Shown here: positions 19,023 through 31,579 of the stretch, piece by piece
How the letters are laid out: every line of letters begins with the position of its first letter
Numbering within the stretch: the stretch's first letter is position 1
Origin: Phlegmacium glaucopus
Taxonomy: Eukaryota; Basidiomycota; Agaricomycetes; Agaricales; Cortinariaceae
Direction of reading: 5' to 3'
DNA: 64,000 nt
Assembly: GCA_015039465.1 (NCBI GenBank)
Contig: MU130299.1
Coordinates: forward strand, 1 to 64,000
Notes under the pieces: model-generated
Told to the model about the DNA's origin: nothing
The model's input: the letters and a program-made list of their open reading frames with translations, nothing else
The model's database searches: none
Program-made: the position numbers and the translations under genes

Positions 19023-22000
19023 ATGCTCATAACGTCTCTTATTCAACCATTTTCTGGTCCTTTGTTCCATCTTTCTCGTCACTTTACGTCAACATCCCTT
19101 GTAATATGGACATACCGTGCTTTTATCTCTCTCATTCACTTTTGTCTCCTCCGTTCCTCCATGACTGCACCCCAAGCATTCCCCGCATCTGGGAATGGCC
19201 TATGGTATACCCAGCCTGGAAATGTATGGGCCAGGGATTTCTTGCCGGTTGGAAATGGATATCTCGCAGGTTAGCCAACCATCGAAGAACTTTCAAGTTC
19301 TCATTTTTTTTTCAAGCAATGGTTCCTGGAGGGGTAACTCAAGAGACGACTCAACTTAATATAGAGTCTCTCTGGTCGGGAGGTCCATTTGCTGACCCTG
19401 TATGTTTGCGGTTACATTCTCCACCCCCGCTTGCTAATTGGTATGTAGTCGTACAATGGAGGCAACAAACAACCCTCCGAACAGGGTGCAACAGCCCAAA
19501 TCATGCATGAAATTCGTCAAACCATTTTCCAAAGTCCAACTGGCGATATTGACAGTATATAAATCTTCAAGGTCGCCATCTATCATGGTATTCATTTTTC
19601 TCTAGATATTGAAGCGCTTGCAACCGACTCCGGCCAATACGGTCTGTTAGCAAATTTTTGTATGCTTTAATCTCTCTGTTATTTTTTGTAGGCTCCTACG
19701 CAGGTGCTGGCCATCTTTTGTCATCAATAAATACCACTGGTCCAATTACCAACTACGCGCGCTGGCTGGACATTGACCAGAGCCTTGCTTGCACTTCATG
19801 GACGCAGAACGGGGTCAATATTCTTCGGTACTATAGATTTCTTCTACTCATCCTCGAAATATTTGACAACAATCTCGTAGTACTACTTTCTGCTCGCACC
19901 CCTCTCGTGCCTGTATCGAGCACATCGAATCTAGCTCCAAAACTGCCCTCCCAACAATGACGTACGCTTTCACTTCCGATCTAGAGTTAGGACTTCCCGT
20001 ACCCAACATAACATGCCTTTCCTCAAACTCCATGCTCGTACGCGGACAGGTGTCACAATCGCCATCAATGGCATACGCATTAGTCTTTCGCGCATACGCT
20101 TCCTCAGTTAAGAGTCATATTCAATGCATACAATCAGCCGTTACGGCTGGCAGTCCACCAAACGCAACACTTCATATTGCTGGTACCAGTGAGAACACAG
20201 AAGCATGGATTACCTGGACAGGTGATACTGAGTATGACATGGACGCTGGAGACATGGTCCACGGATTTTCTTTCCGCGGTGTCGATCCTGTGACAAAACT
20301 TCTCTCGAGCTCTGGAACAAACTCGGAATCGGAAAGTTTCCAAGACTATCAAACTGTTCTCAGACGGCACACCGCGGACATACATGATACGCTTTATGCA
20401 CCTTTTGCTCTTGATATTGGCCAAATCCCCGTTCTAGATATACCAAGTGACGTACTCAAGTCGACTTATACTATTGATGGACCGACTAGTAATGCGTATG
20501 TCGATTGGATCCTGTTTAATTATGGTAGATACCTCCTAGCAAGCAGTGCACGTGGAACGTTGCCTGCTAATTTACAGGGAAAATGGGCGAATGGGATATC
20601 AAACGCCTGGGCTGCTGGTGCGTTTTATCTCATCTATAGCATCTAATCATTCCAATTTCTCACTGAAATACCCTCGACCACCAGATTACCGTGCGTAACG
20701 CGTTTCCTTTTCTAATCTTTAAGGACATTGACTATGATTTTTCATATTCAATAGATTCAAATATCAACATCCAGATGAATTATTGGTGTGCTGAAATGAC
20801 AGGTTTAGGTTCTCTAACAATTCCATTATTTAACTACATCGAGGTGGATTGTATACACGTCCATTTACCTTCTGTTGTTTTGAATCGAATGTTACATCCA
20901 CACAGAAAACATGGGCTCCCCGTGGTGCAGAAACCGCACAAGTGCTATACAACATCTCTCGTGGATGGGTCACCCACAATGAGGTACATCTAGATCTCTT
21001 CACCTAGTTATTCAACCGTACCTGAAATAAAATCACAATTTAGATGAATGTCAGTGATTCCATCTTTTGATAACTTTGTAGTCCACCTGTTCATCCAGCA
21101 TCGCACGACTGTAGGTATTCGGGCACACAGGCATGAAAGGCGGAGGGAACACAGCTGTGTGGGCCAATTATCCGGGTATCCAATTTATGATCATCTTATA
21201 ATTCACCGTCCCCTCTGACAAGAATGTGCGGATGATAGAATCAGCTGTGTGGATGGTGTGACTTCCATTATATTACTCGTTTAAATTCGGATTGTTAACC
21301 GCCCTTTTTGATGTCCAGACGCTCCATGTATGGGATCATTTCGATCATACTAATGATGTAGATTGGTGGAAAGCGCAAGGATGGCCTCTCGTCAAGGTAC
21401 GATAGAGTTAGAATTCGAATTATTTTAACTGACACATTCTCATAAGGGCGTAGCGAGCTTCCACCTCGACAAGCTCATCCCTGATCTACACTTCAACGAC
21501 TCTACTTTGGTTGTGAATCCTTGTAATTCGCCAGAACAAGTGCCTGTTACCTTAGGTACGTAGTAATATTCCTTTTCCTATGGCGACTTCCTCTTTAACA
21601 ATTTTATTCTCTATCTTATATAGGTTGCGCGCATGCCCAACAATTAATTTGGCAATTATTCAATGTCATCGAAAAAGGCTTCGAGGCTTCAGGAGATACC
21701 GATACCGCGTTCCTCGCAGGTATGATTCCTCATATTCATTTTTGTATCAACATAAACCCCTAATTGCCCGTTCTTCCAGAGATAACCTCGAAACGCGCAC
21801 AAATGGACAAGGGCCTCAAAATCGGTTCGTGGGGCCAGCTGCAAGGTATATTTAAATTCCAAGAAAGAATCCCGGGACTCACATTCCCCACAGAATGGAA
21901 AGTGGAAAAAGACTCTCCAACAGATACTCACCGCCATCTCTCTCATTTAATTGGCCTGTATCCAGGCTACGCCATAACCTCATTCGATCCTTCACCCGCC

Positions 22001-22755
22001 GTGCAAGGAACCGGTCCGGCGAAGGGTTATTCGAAGAGCCAGATTTTGAATGCTGCCGGCGTCAGTCTGTACCATAGAGGTAATGGGAACGGCCCGGATG
22101 CAAATTCCGGATGGGAGAAAGCGTGGCGCGCCGCTGCATGGGCTCAGTTAAGCAATAGTAGCATGTTTTACCATGAACTTTCGGTATGTTGTCGGTCTGT
22201 TCTCGACACCATACTTTTCACACGGCACACACCTAACTGACCATATGCGTTATACACCACTTCCTTTATAGTTTGCGATCTTCGAGAACTTCGGACCTAA
22301 TCTATTTAGCTTGTATAACCCATCTGACCCCAACCCGATATTCCAGATCGACGCTAACCTAGGCTACCCAGGAGCTGTAATGGTACTTAAAACAACATTT
22401 TCCCCTTCCCTTTCCCCATTTTTTCATGCATTGCATCAACTAACCCGTTTTTTAATCCATGATTCAGAACGCGCTCCTCCAAGCACCTGATGTCTCAAGC
22501 CTGACTACCCCACTCGTCATTACCCTCCTCCCTGCACTACCCGTGCAATGGCCATCAGGATCTATCCGGGGTGCGCGTGTTCGGGGCGGTATATCGGTAG
22601 ACATGCAATGGAAAGAAGGAAGATTAACTGGGACCTTGTTGACCGTGGATTCTAGGAATAGAAATGTGAGGCAACGGTCTGTGAGAGTCGTTTATGATGG
22701 TCGGGTACTGGCTTCGTTTTATTCAGAAGCTGGTATAGTGAAGAGGATATTGTAG
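19023..22755 (+). CDS. Glycoside hydrolase family 95, alpha-L-fucosidase type
   Basis: Nineteen exons sum to 879 residues: 19023-19269, 19317-19399, 19449-19554, 19606-19641, 19692-19827, 19881-20617, 20685-20690, 20755-20843, 20906-20983, 21044-21049, 21115-21175, 21239-21255, 21319-21396, 21447-21555, 21624-21719, 21780-21845, 21894-22183, 22272-22382, 22468-22755. Family landmarks in order: [42 protein letters not shown] (active-site Asn region), [51 protein letters not shown] (general-acid Asp region in GH95) and LLPALP. GH95 enzymes hydrolyse alpha-1,2-L-fucosides or alpha-L-galactosides, and fungal members are usually secreted. Two exons are only six bases. The N-terminus is uncertain: 19023 is the first in-frame ATG, but the predicted leader is a poor signal peptide, so a further 5' exon is possible. 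Confidence 0.9.
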
Positions 22756-22898
22756 AGAGGACAGACTCAAATATAGAACATTTGGCTGGTTTTGGTGACA
22801 AGATATAACCTGATATAACCATGGGCGCCTGTTTTGACTGTCACATTTGTCACTTGATCTGAGTTACGGCTGGGTTCTTGAGTCACTCTCGTGCTACC

Positions 22899-24177
22899 AT
22901 GGCCAATCTCTCGTCTGGCATCATTTTTGACAATGTCTCGCCCGAAGACTTACCATCTGCTCTCAAAATTGAGCAGGAAGGTTAGCCGAGTTGTTACATG
23001 GGGTGATCCAGTCAGCAAAATTGACATCATCAAAAAGGGTATCCACCAGATGAGGCAGCTGCAGAGGCTAGCTTTAGGTATGAGCCCCTTTTCTGTTCGA
23101 TACTAGAACCGGTCTAACCGTAGGCTAGGCTACGCCAATCTCAGGCGGGAAACCTTTTCTTGGGGGCTTACCAGCGGAACGGAACCTCTCGCGTACTCGT
23201 TGCGTACATTTGCTCTACTCTGTCTTCCGCATCATCCTTAACTCATGAATCAATGTCGAAACACGTGCCTGAGGGTTCTTCCGTTTGCATTCACTCTGTC
23301 TGCGTATCCAGTGATCACCAACGCAAAAGAATCGGCTCGGCTCTTATCAAAGAATACATCGCTCGCTTGGAAAGAGGGAATATCGATGGTTCCTGGAGTT
23401 ATCGATGCTTGCTCCTTATCACACATGATCACCTGAGAGGTTTCTATGAAAGTGCAGGATTTGAATGGTCAGGCAAGAGTAACGTTGTGCATGGATCAAA
23501 ACCTTGGTATGAGATGCGGAGGGATCTGAACTCAAGAACGGACTCTCCGCAAGAGCTGCCATCGCAGATCCAGCAACTACCGCCTGGTATCTGGGATGCC
23601 CTTCAACGTCGTCCAGATACCGTTCGCTCATCAAGACTATTATCTGACTTCCCAAACGGTATCGCAGATCTCACAAATGCGGAAGGAAGAGAGGGAGTCT
23701 TGGTCAACAAGTTTGATCTTTTGTGTCCTAAAGTTAATTGCGGCAGTGTTATTTTGAAAAACGGCGTAGGGTTGTGGGTTGAACGATCTAGTATTCAGGT
23801 TAGCTCATATCGTCCTTGATTAATACATTATTAACGAGCCTTTTAGCTGCAACCTCCGGATCACCCTGACCTCCCTGACCTTCCGCCTCTCCCAGTTCCA
23901 CCAGAAACTGCTCATTGGTGGCTAATTACTGGATCACCCATGGCGTTCGAGAATATTGGGTTCACACATCCTGTCCAACCCCTTACAAATTCAGGTACAT
24001 CGTCTGCTTATTAAATCTCTCATGAAAATCTCTCAAGACCATCTGATGGTACTTTATGCAGGGCGACGGCTCAAACTTCTCGCCTGTGCTGAGTGCGATC
24101 TTGGCCCACTGGGATGGAGTGAAGAAGGGGGATCCGAATATTGGTTGGCCTGCTCCCGCGTCGGCTACGGTGGATGA
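22899..24177 (+). CDS. GNAT acetyltransferase fused to an Mss4-like domain
   Basis: Five exons (22899-22980, 23038-23077, 23129-23798, 23847-23994, 24062-24177) give 351 residues. The N-terminal half is a GNAT fold of the arylalkylamine/serotonin N-acetyltransferase type: LRQSQAGNLFLGAY, SVCIHSVCVSSDHQRKRIGS (acetyl-CoA loop) and GFYESAGFEWSG. After a linker (about 180-230) comes an Mss4/RabGEF-like zinc domain: CPKVNCGSVIL, WWLITGSPMAFENIGF and LLACAECDLGPLGW, with two CxxC-like Cys pairs able to hold zinc. Mss4/Dss4 proteins bind nucleotide-free Rab GTPases as chaperones. The linked acetyltransferase suggests a role near secretion or amine modification, but this is inference. It lies 143 bases after the GH95 stop, on the same strand. 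Confidence 0.88.
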
Positions 24178-24768
24178 CCCATTCACCGCTGACGATAGAC
24201 TAGTATCAGACTGAGAGAACTTCGATGATCGATCATTGAGATGGTTGGATGTCTTCAATGCAATGAGCTTGGTTCAGTTGACGTCACTCCGCTGGGATTG
24301 GCTCGTCTCGACACTTGGAGACACTTGGTTAGTAGCGGCTAGTAGCGGCTTCACATAAATCATCATGGGTGCCTGTAGCCTAAATTAAATTCCTATGGTT
24401 TCCGAAAGTTGAAACCCTAAGAAATTTTGTTTGTTTGCTGATGCCTGCAACTGACGGTTTGTATTTTAAATTTTATGCATCTGCTACAAGAGCTTTATTT
24501 TATGTACTACAGTGTTAAATAGTCACATTTGGACTCTTGAAATTCAAGCTTTAAGTCACTTCAGTAACTTATGTAAGTACTATCATCAGTCACATGACTC
24601 CCTGCATCCAACCTGGCTCTGCTCTGTCCATCCTTGCGCAAGCTGCGACCTAACGAGTGCAGTGTTGCGCATTGCTGCGTTCAAGTCTGATTCATAGAAA
24701 AGATTAATACCTCTCAAAACCGCTCCCCTAATCACTAGCGATTACTCACGACTCAACTTGGCAAGAGG
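24178..24768. other. Intergenic region without recognised gene
   Basis: 591 bases between two plus-strand genes. It must hold the 3' end of the GNAT-Mss4 transcript and the promoter of the SNARE gene. No coding, RNA or repeat signal was recognised. Confidence 0.5.
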
Positions 24769-25745
24769 ATGTCTTTGGCGAAGCTCACAACAGTATCAAC
24801 CAAGACCTTGTCCCTTCTTCTGGAAAGACAACGTCTGCAGAGCTTACCTTCTTTTTCTGAGACCCCCTCAACTAACTCTGTCTCCAATGGGACTTCCTTA
24901 CACTTCCCACAAATCAAACGGAATATGATTCGACTGCGGGAAGGAATTCTGGAACTGGAAGGAAAGGAAGGGCAGTCAGAGGCTGCAAGGCTGCTGCGTA
25001 AACAGTATGATCGTATGAGAGGCATGCTTGGAGTGGAGGAACAATCACAGATACCAAAGTCAGTTGGTCAGGTTCACTTGGTAAATTAGCATTGAAGCAA
25101 GATGGTCTTCCTATTTTTTCTCCATTCCGTCGCTCTACGCACTTATGCTGATTTGCATCTCCTCTCGTTAGGGTCGAGCCAGAAACTTCCTCGGCATCAA
25201 CATCGGCAGACATACCTAACCCAAATACATTACCTACAACAACCATTGGACGGGATGCTTTACTATCTCAACCTTCGTTCGCGCCATACACTGATGACCC
25301 GGAGCAAGGTCTCGGTGTTGAACCCCCTGAACCAGCAACAATGTTGCAAACTCAACGGCTTCTCATGGATGGTGCGTTGCCCCCCCCTTTCCGATGTGCC
25401 ACTCGCTGATAAAAGGCTCTATAGAACAAGATCAACACCTTGATCTTTTATCAAACTCTATCACCCGCCAACATCATATCTCATTACAAATTAACGAAGA
25501 GTTGGATGTGCATTCAGGTCTACTAGAAGAGCTTGACACACAGCTTGACCGGACGGAGGGACGGCTAGGTAGAGCACGTAAAAGCCTCGACAAAGTTGCA
25601 CGTGGAGTGAAAAACAACGGTCTGCTTTCCAACCCTTTGAAATCTTATTGTGCGCATGAGCTGACCTGAAAAATTAGGCTCGGTAGTCGCCATAGGCTTA
25701 TTGATATTCGTGCTGCTAATCCTGATCATTCGTTTCAAGACTTAG
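24769..25745 (+). CDS. SYN8: Syntaxin-8-like Qc-SNARE
   Basis: Four exons (24769-25058, 25172-25371, 25425-25619, 25678-25745) give 250 residues. The N-terminal part (IKRNMIRLREGILELEGKEG) is a helical regulatory domain. Residues about 164-227 form the SNARE coiled coil (DQHLDLLSNSITRQHHISLQ, ELDVHSGLLEELDTQLDRTE, GRARKSLDKVARG), with a glutamine at the position expected for the ionic zero layer. The final 20 or so residues are a tail anchor (VVAIGLLIFVLLILIIRFKT). Syn8-type SNAREs act in endosome and vacuole fusion. All three introns interrupt codons and the joined frame is clean. A Tlg1-like Qc-SNARE is a less likely alternative. Confidence 0.9.
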
Positions 25746-26751
25746 TTAGGCTTTTCTGCATGCTTGCCCCGATAACGAAGCAGCCTCGACAATTCCCTCC
25801 CTTGCCCTCATCCTCCATATTCCTTGATCAGGAATTGCATCATTGATACCGTTAATTAGACCTTTGCATCCCAGCTTCTCCTTGGTTTTTAATAAATCTG
25901 CTGGCTCCGCTATATTTTGATACTTATTCCCTTGTTTTTCTGTTGTAGCCTGGCTTATATATTGGTATCTCCGGTTGATTTCAACCGTGGTTTCTTTTAT
26001 TCGGACATGATCTATGTACCCTCTGCACATATGGAATTCATCAAGAGCACTCCGCTTCAGCTAAATTTGGAACGAACTCTACTTGATACGACGAGCTTCT
26101 CCACATGGTTACGGTGTCGTACCAAGAGTGATGTGGTATCTTATATTCTCAGGCTTCGGCAGCCATTTACATAGCTGATTTTCAACACAAGTCTCCAAAT
26201 ACACTTGCGTATTTTTAAAGGTTGCGTAGATCGCCTTTCAATGTTCAACTAGTTCACGTTGATCAATCAATATGTGCTTGAGTAAAAGTACTAGTACACA
26301 GCATTGCCAGGGCAGTGGTGTACGGTCAAAGGTTACGGTCAGCGAGCTTTTCCAAACAAAGGAAGAGTAACATGTTGGGGCGCTATCTGAGGGTCAGGCG
26401 TATATTCGGGTTGGGGGCACGACATATTAGTATCATACTCAATGTACCCCTTTTTAGGGGTACCTGGTCGTCATAATCAGCGCATAGCAACTGGCGAAAT
26501 GTTCAGACTTTGGCCTATGTATTCTTGGATTACAGGGTTCTCATGTACTGTACATTTATCAGCCCAGGCCTGACACTCATGAGACTATCTTATGGGAATA
26601 TCCACGTGATATGGCGCGTTCACGGAATTATGCAAAACCCTGTACACAAATGGAGGTTTATTCGCTACAACTGCCGCAAGGCAAATACCACTCATATCAG
26701 ATTACAACCAATAGCCAAAACCCGCAATAATGCTTAAAATAATGGGAATGC
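25746..26751. other. 1.0-kb intergenic region without recognised gene
   Basis: Short open frames exist on both strands but none shows a domain or plausible splicing. The part just before 26752 is the presumed promoter of the P-type ATPase gene. No repeat with another part of the window was seen. Confidence 0.45.
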
Positions 26752-29700
26752 GTGCCAGAAAGTCTGTCTCTCCCTCTGATCATGCAATCCCTAGGTGATG
26801 TCGAGGCCCAGAAGCAACATGCCATCGATACTAGCATCATTTACCCGCCTACCGAAATCCAACAGTCCAGTATTCGGCACCCAGAGCCTGCGACTCGCCT
26901 CCCTGCAGAGTTCCGCACATTAAGTATCCATGTCGAAACGAGGGTGAGCGACACCGGAGGAGGAAAGGGACAGGAAGGACGTGATCGCGCAGTAAAAGGT
27001 GAAACTCGATTCGTTAATTAATTCGACGGTCCTTAAACTCTATTAATTTCATAGAACTTTCTTCCTTGGACTGGCACAAGATCTCTGCGGAGGAGGCCCT
27101 TACTCGTCTGGCCGTTTCCCCTAAAACGGGGTTAGACAAACCTCAATTCCAGCGTCGTCTCAAACAGCACGGAAAAAATGTTATTTCACCTCCCAAGAGC
27201 AATATGTTTCGTAAAGTGTTTGGATGGGTTTTCGGTGGCTTCGGCAGTCTTTTGTTGGCTGCTAGTATTGTTTGCTTTGTTGCTTGGTATATTGGATCTA
27301 TTTTGTAATTTATATACACGCTCATGCCACCCCTTACAGGAAACCTCTTGGGGAACCTAATCCTGCGCCGGCCAATCTGGCACTCGCTGTCGTGCTCCTC
27401 ATCGTTATCATGATCCAGGCTGTATTTAACGCATGGCAAGATTTTTCGACCTCAAGGGTCATGGCTTCAATCAAAGGCATGCTCCCTTCTGATGTGTTGG
27501 TCCTCCGAGATGGTGGTCAAACAAAAGTACCGGCAAAAGACTTAGTCCCGGGAGATCTTGTCACCATCAGCATGGGAGAAAAAGTTCCTGCTGATTTGAG
27601 GCTTATCGAAGTCAGCGCGGACTTGCAGTTCGATCGTAGCATCTTGACTGGAGAGGCATGTTTTTATTTCACCACAGATTACCAAGCATTAAATTTTCGA
27701 TCGTTCACCAGAGTGAGGCTGTTTCTGGAAGAGTCGTCATGACAGACGAAAATTTCTTGGAGGTAGGTCGTTTTAGCAAATGACGAGAGTTGATAGGCTC
27801 ATGTAATTCTCCAGACCAAAAATGTGGCTCTACAAGGTACCCACTGCGTCAGTGGCTCCGGTTTTGGCCTTGTCATTCAAACTGGAGATAAGACTGTATT
27901 GTAAGCGTTCATACCAGTCACCTTCTAGTCAATCTTTCGAATTTACCGCTAAATCTCAGCGGTGTCATTGCTAAGCTATCTTCAGCGGAACAAACAAGGA
28001 TGACGACTCTTCAACTAGAATTGGTGCGATTCGTCGCAATCATTGCCGCTCTCGCCCTTGCGGTGGCCGTCCTGATTGTCGTTCTTTGGGCCGCATGGTA
28101 TGTTGAAGATAGCTATCGATTTCCAACGTTGCTCAAAAAAAATTCCTATAGGCTTCGTCGCTCTTTCCCGGGTACCATTAACGTTCCCACTCTCCTGGTC
28201 GATGTTGTCTCCGTCATGGGTTTGCTGTCTTTCTTTTCCCGTGATTCTGCCTTTTCCTCAACCCATCTATAAATAGTTGCCTTCATTCCAGAAGGACTTC
28301 CCGTTGCTGTTACCCTTTCGCTTGCTAAAGTGGCAAACATCTTGAGCAAGAAATTGATCCTGTGCAAGTGAGGAAATCTATTTATTTCTCCTGTCCTCTA
28401 CTTACGGCGATCAAGGTCATTGTCTATTGTCGAGACGCTCGGATCCGTCAATGTCCTGTGCTCAGTACGATCATTTTAATTCATTTGGTATTTTAAAATT
28501 CTGATCTCTCGGAGTTTAGGACAAGACTGGAACGTTGACGCAAAACAGCATGCACGTTGAGAACCTTGCCATTTTGGATACTGAATTCCAATCGGAATCC
28601 TTCCGTACGCTGCTTTCTGATGCAGAGCCAGACACAGCGGGCAATTTACTACAAGTCGTCGCCATAGGAGCAATTTGTAACGCAGCATCTTTCGATAACA
28701 GTAGCCCATTAGACAAGAAGACGAATTCAAAAGCCGTTTCCGGAAATGCCACAGGTGATTTTTACCACTCTGGCATCCTATATGGTTCCTGACTGAGATC
28801 GGTAGATGCGGCTATCCTCCGCTTTTCTGATTCTGTTGCATCGGCAGAGATCACTCGTCAACGATGGACCAACGTTTACCGGGCTAACTTCAACTCCAAG
28901 GTATTTATAACTTATTCTACTTTTATGCAGTTGCTAATATACCATACCATAGACAAAATTTATGTTACAATTGTCGGAGCTTTCCTCGGCGATACCTCTC
29001 GACGGTACTCTGGTCCCACCATTGGCACTATGGGATAACTACACCCGTGGCTCTTTCCTCCTCAGCGTCAAGGGTGCGCCTGAAGTCCTCATGCCCCGCT
29101 GCTCCCATGTTTTGGACCCATCTGGTGGCCCGCCGATCCCAATCTCAACTGCCATTCGTGAGCGCATCACAGATGTACAGGAAAGATGGTCGCGCACTGG
29201 TCAACGAGTTCTGCTCCTTGCTCGCAGAATCATCCGTGATAATTGGCTCGAGAGGGCGACTGACCGTCAATCTGAAGAGTTCGCAGAAGTTGTCGAGGAA
29301 TACAACAGGGATCTTATCATCGTGGGTCTTGTTGGTTTGATTGACCCTCTGAAGCCGGACATCAAGCACACCGTCACGTCAGTTTCAGCCCAAATTCTAT
29401 CATCAGATGTGCAGCAGGGACTTACCCTTCCTTTCTTTAGCGTTTGTCGCGGTGCTGGGATCCGCTTCTTCATCGTCACCGGTACTTGTAATCTCCTTTA
29501 TTTTCTTTCAACCCCATTCACTGTCTTGACTAGGCGATTATCCCACAACTGCGCTTTCCATTGCTGGCCAAGCTGGTATCATCACCGATACCACGAAGGT
29601 TCATCGCGTCCGAGATCTTAACCCCGATAATGAGAAAAAACCCAAGCCCTATAACCCTGACAGTGACATCCAAGATCTTAAGAGTATCATTATTACTGGT

Positions 29701-31170
29701 CCAGAGCTTTTGACTCTCAGCCCCGTGCAGGTCCAACAACTATGTCAATATGAAGAAATTGTCTTTGCTCGCACAACCCCAGAACAGAAATTGCGCATTG
29801 TTCACGAATTCAAGAGCCGTGGCAATGTCGTCGCAGTGACTGGTGATGGAGTCAACGACGCTCCTTCTCTTAAGGCTGCAGATTGTGGTGTGGCAATGGG
29901 TGCTGGTTCTGATGTCGCGAAAGAAGCTGCCGATCTTGTGTTGCTTGGCGAATTCTCTTCTATTATCGTTGCCATCGAATACGGTAAGGCCTTCCCCACG
30001 ACCACCGTCATCTTACAATGAACTCAAGTCTTCCCTCAGGGCGTCTCGTATATGATAATTTAAAAAAGACATGTCTTTACTTGTTGCCTGCCGGAAGGTC
30101 AGCACTTTACGCATTTATTTTGGCGGGTCGCGCAGATTAACATTTTGTACAGTTTCTCCGAACTCATACCAATTTTGCTTAACGTCATCATCGGTGTCCC
30201 TCAAATTCTCAGTAGTATCCAGTGAGTCCCAAGCCCTCGGGGAAGTGACGATCTTATGCTGACATGATCTCTGGCCAAAAGAATGATTATCATCTGTGTT
30301 GCAGTACGTCAATAAGCTTTCCCTATAAAATACCAAATGCTAAATCAACTTCATAGACGGACGTGCTTCCCGCTCTCAGTCTTTGCTTGGAACAGCCCGA
30401 GCATGGACTCCTGCTTCGGAAACCAAGAAACGTTAAGACTGATCGACTCGTAGACTGGAAGCTTCTCTTGCAAGCATATGGCTTCCTCGGGATGCTCGAA
30501 TCTTTGTGTGCTTGTGCCATGTAAGTTTGAACTTATTTCAACGTCCCTTTTTGCCTGACTAAACATTAAAAACAAGGTCTTTCTGGTATCTCCAGGAAAA
30601 AGGCGTCCCTTTTTCATCCCTTGTCCTAGGATATGGTACATGGCCTCTGTTGTCAAATGATCACCTCTTCGAGGCCCAAAGTGTATATTTCTTCACCTTG
30701 GTTCTCATGCAATGGGGGTACGTTCCTTTTCTTCACTTGACTATGTCCCCTTTTCCATAACATCTCCCGCCAGTAACCTGTTCGCAACTCGATGTCGAAG
30801 ACTGAGCACATTACAGCACTCTCCATTGAAGAATATCTATGTCTTTCTCGCCCCCATTGCGGCTCTTAGTATTGGAGTCTTCTTCTGCTACGTTCCATGG
30901 TTGTAAGTCCTTTCCTTACTCTCTCCATAACCGGAAAGTGATGGATTGAAATTGTTTCCTTAGCCAAAAGGTGTTCCAAACTCATGGAATTCCTGTCAAA
31001 TTCTACTTCATTCCCCTCACCTTTGGTATCACTCTCTTGATGTAAGCGCCTCTAACTTTTTACACTCCGTTAGTGTGACTCTAAACAATCATTCTAACAG
31101 TCTCGACGAATGGAGGAAATATGTTGTTAGAACTTACCCGAAATCTATCATTGCCCGAGTTGCGTGGTAG
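26752..31170 (+). CDS. P-type cation ATPase, Na+/K+-ATPase alpha-like (P2 type)
   Basis: Twenty-two exons sum to 1,084 residues: 26752-26998, 27055-27286, 27340-27655, 27712-27762, 27815-27900, 27960-28097, 28152-28219, 28277-28367, 28416-28464, 28520-28754, 28806-28900, 28953-29377, 29441-29481, 29534-29983, 30040-30097, 30153-30221, 30282-30303, 30357-30520, 30577-30717, 30774-30902, 30964-31041, 31101-31170. Landmarks: actuator TGES (about 263-266, split by an intron), FIPEGLPVAVTLSLAKVAN (M4), the phosphorylated Asp in DKTGTLT (about 427), KGAPEVLMPRC (nucleotide pocket), TGDGVNDAPSLKAADCG (about 795) and six C-terminal TM segments. It should pump monovalent cations or Ca2+ across the plasma or an internal membrane using ATP. 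The fungal P2C/ACU group fits best, but the exact ion cannot be told. One intron uses a GC donor. Confidence 0.92.
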
Positions 31171-31579
31171 ACGTATAATTGTTCAGACACAACTTGAAAT
31201 AGTAGATTTTTCTTATGTAGCTCCCCTACCGCAAACAAGTTGTATGTTTTATTTTGTGTGTGCAAGTCTTAAAATGTTTAGATGAATGTATTCTATATAA
31301 CCTGGTAAGTACGCCGGAGTAAAGAGAGAAATGACAGAAAGTCCCAGAACTCGAAGCATAACAAAAGAGCACAAAGCATCGAGTTACCACCGAATGAACG
31401 AAAGAATGGCGTGATGAAATTAAAAGGAAAAAAAGGTATCTGGATTCGAGAAGGTTGAAATGTCTTGGAGTAATAAAGCGTTATTGGGGCGTGGAAGGAT
31501 GCGTGAGTGAATTATAAAAGGATGGGACAATAATACAAAAGGCAAAGTAAAAAAATGTAACAAAAAGACTCCTTTTTTA
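31171..31579. other. Convergent 3' region
   Basis: About 410 bases between the stops of two convergent genes. It must hold both 3' UTRs and poly(A) signals. No gene seen. Confidence 0.5.

Noticed and set aside
18947..19510. Plus-strand frame starting at 18947 as the GH95 N-terminus
   Set aside because: It is out of frame with the conserved GH95 start; the frame from 19023 encodes the family motif and gives an exon sum divisible by three.
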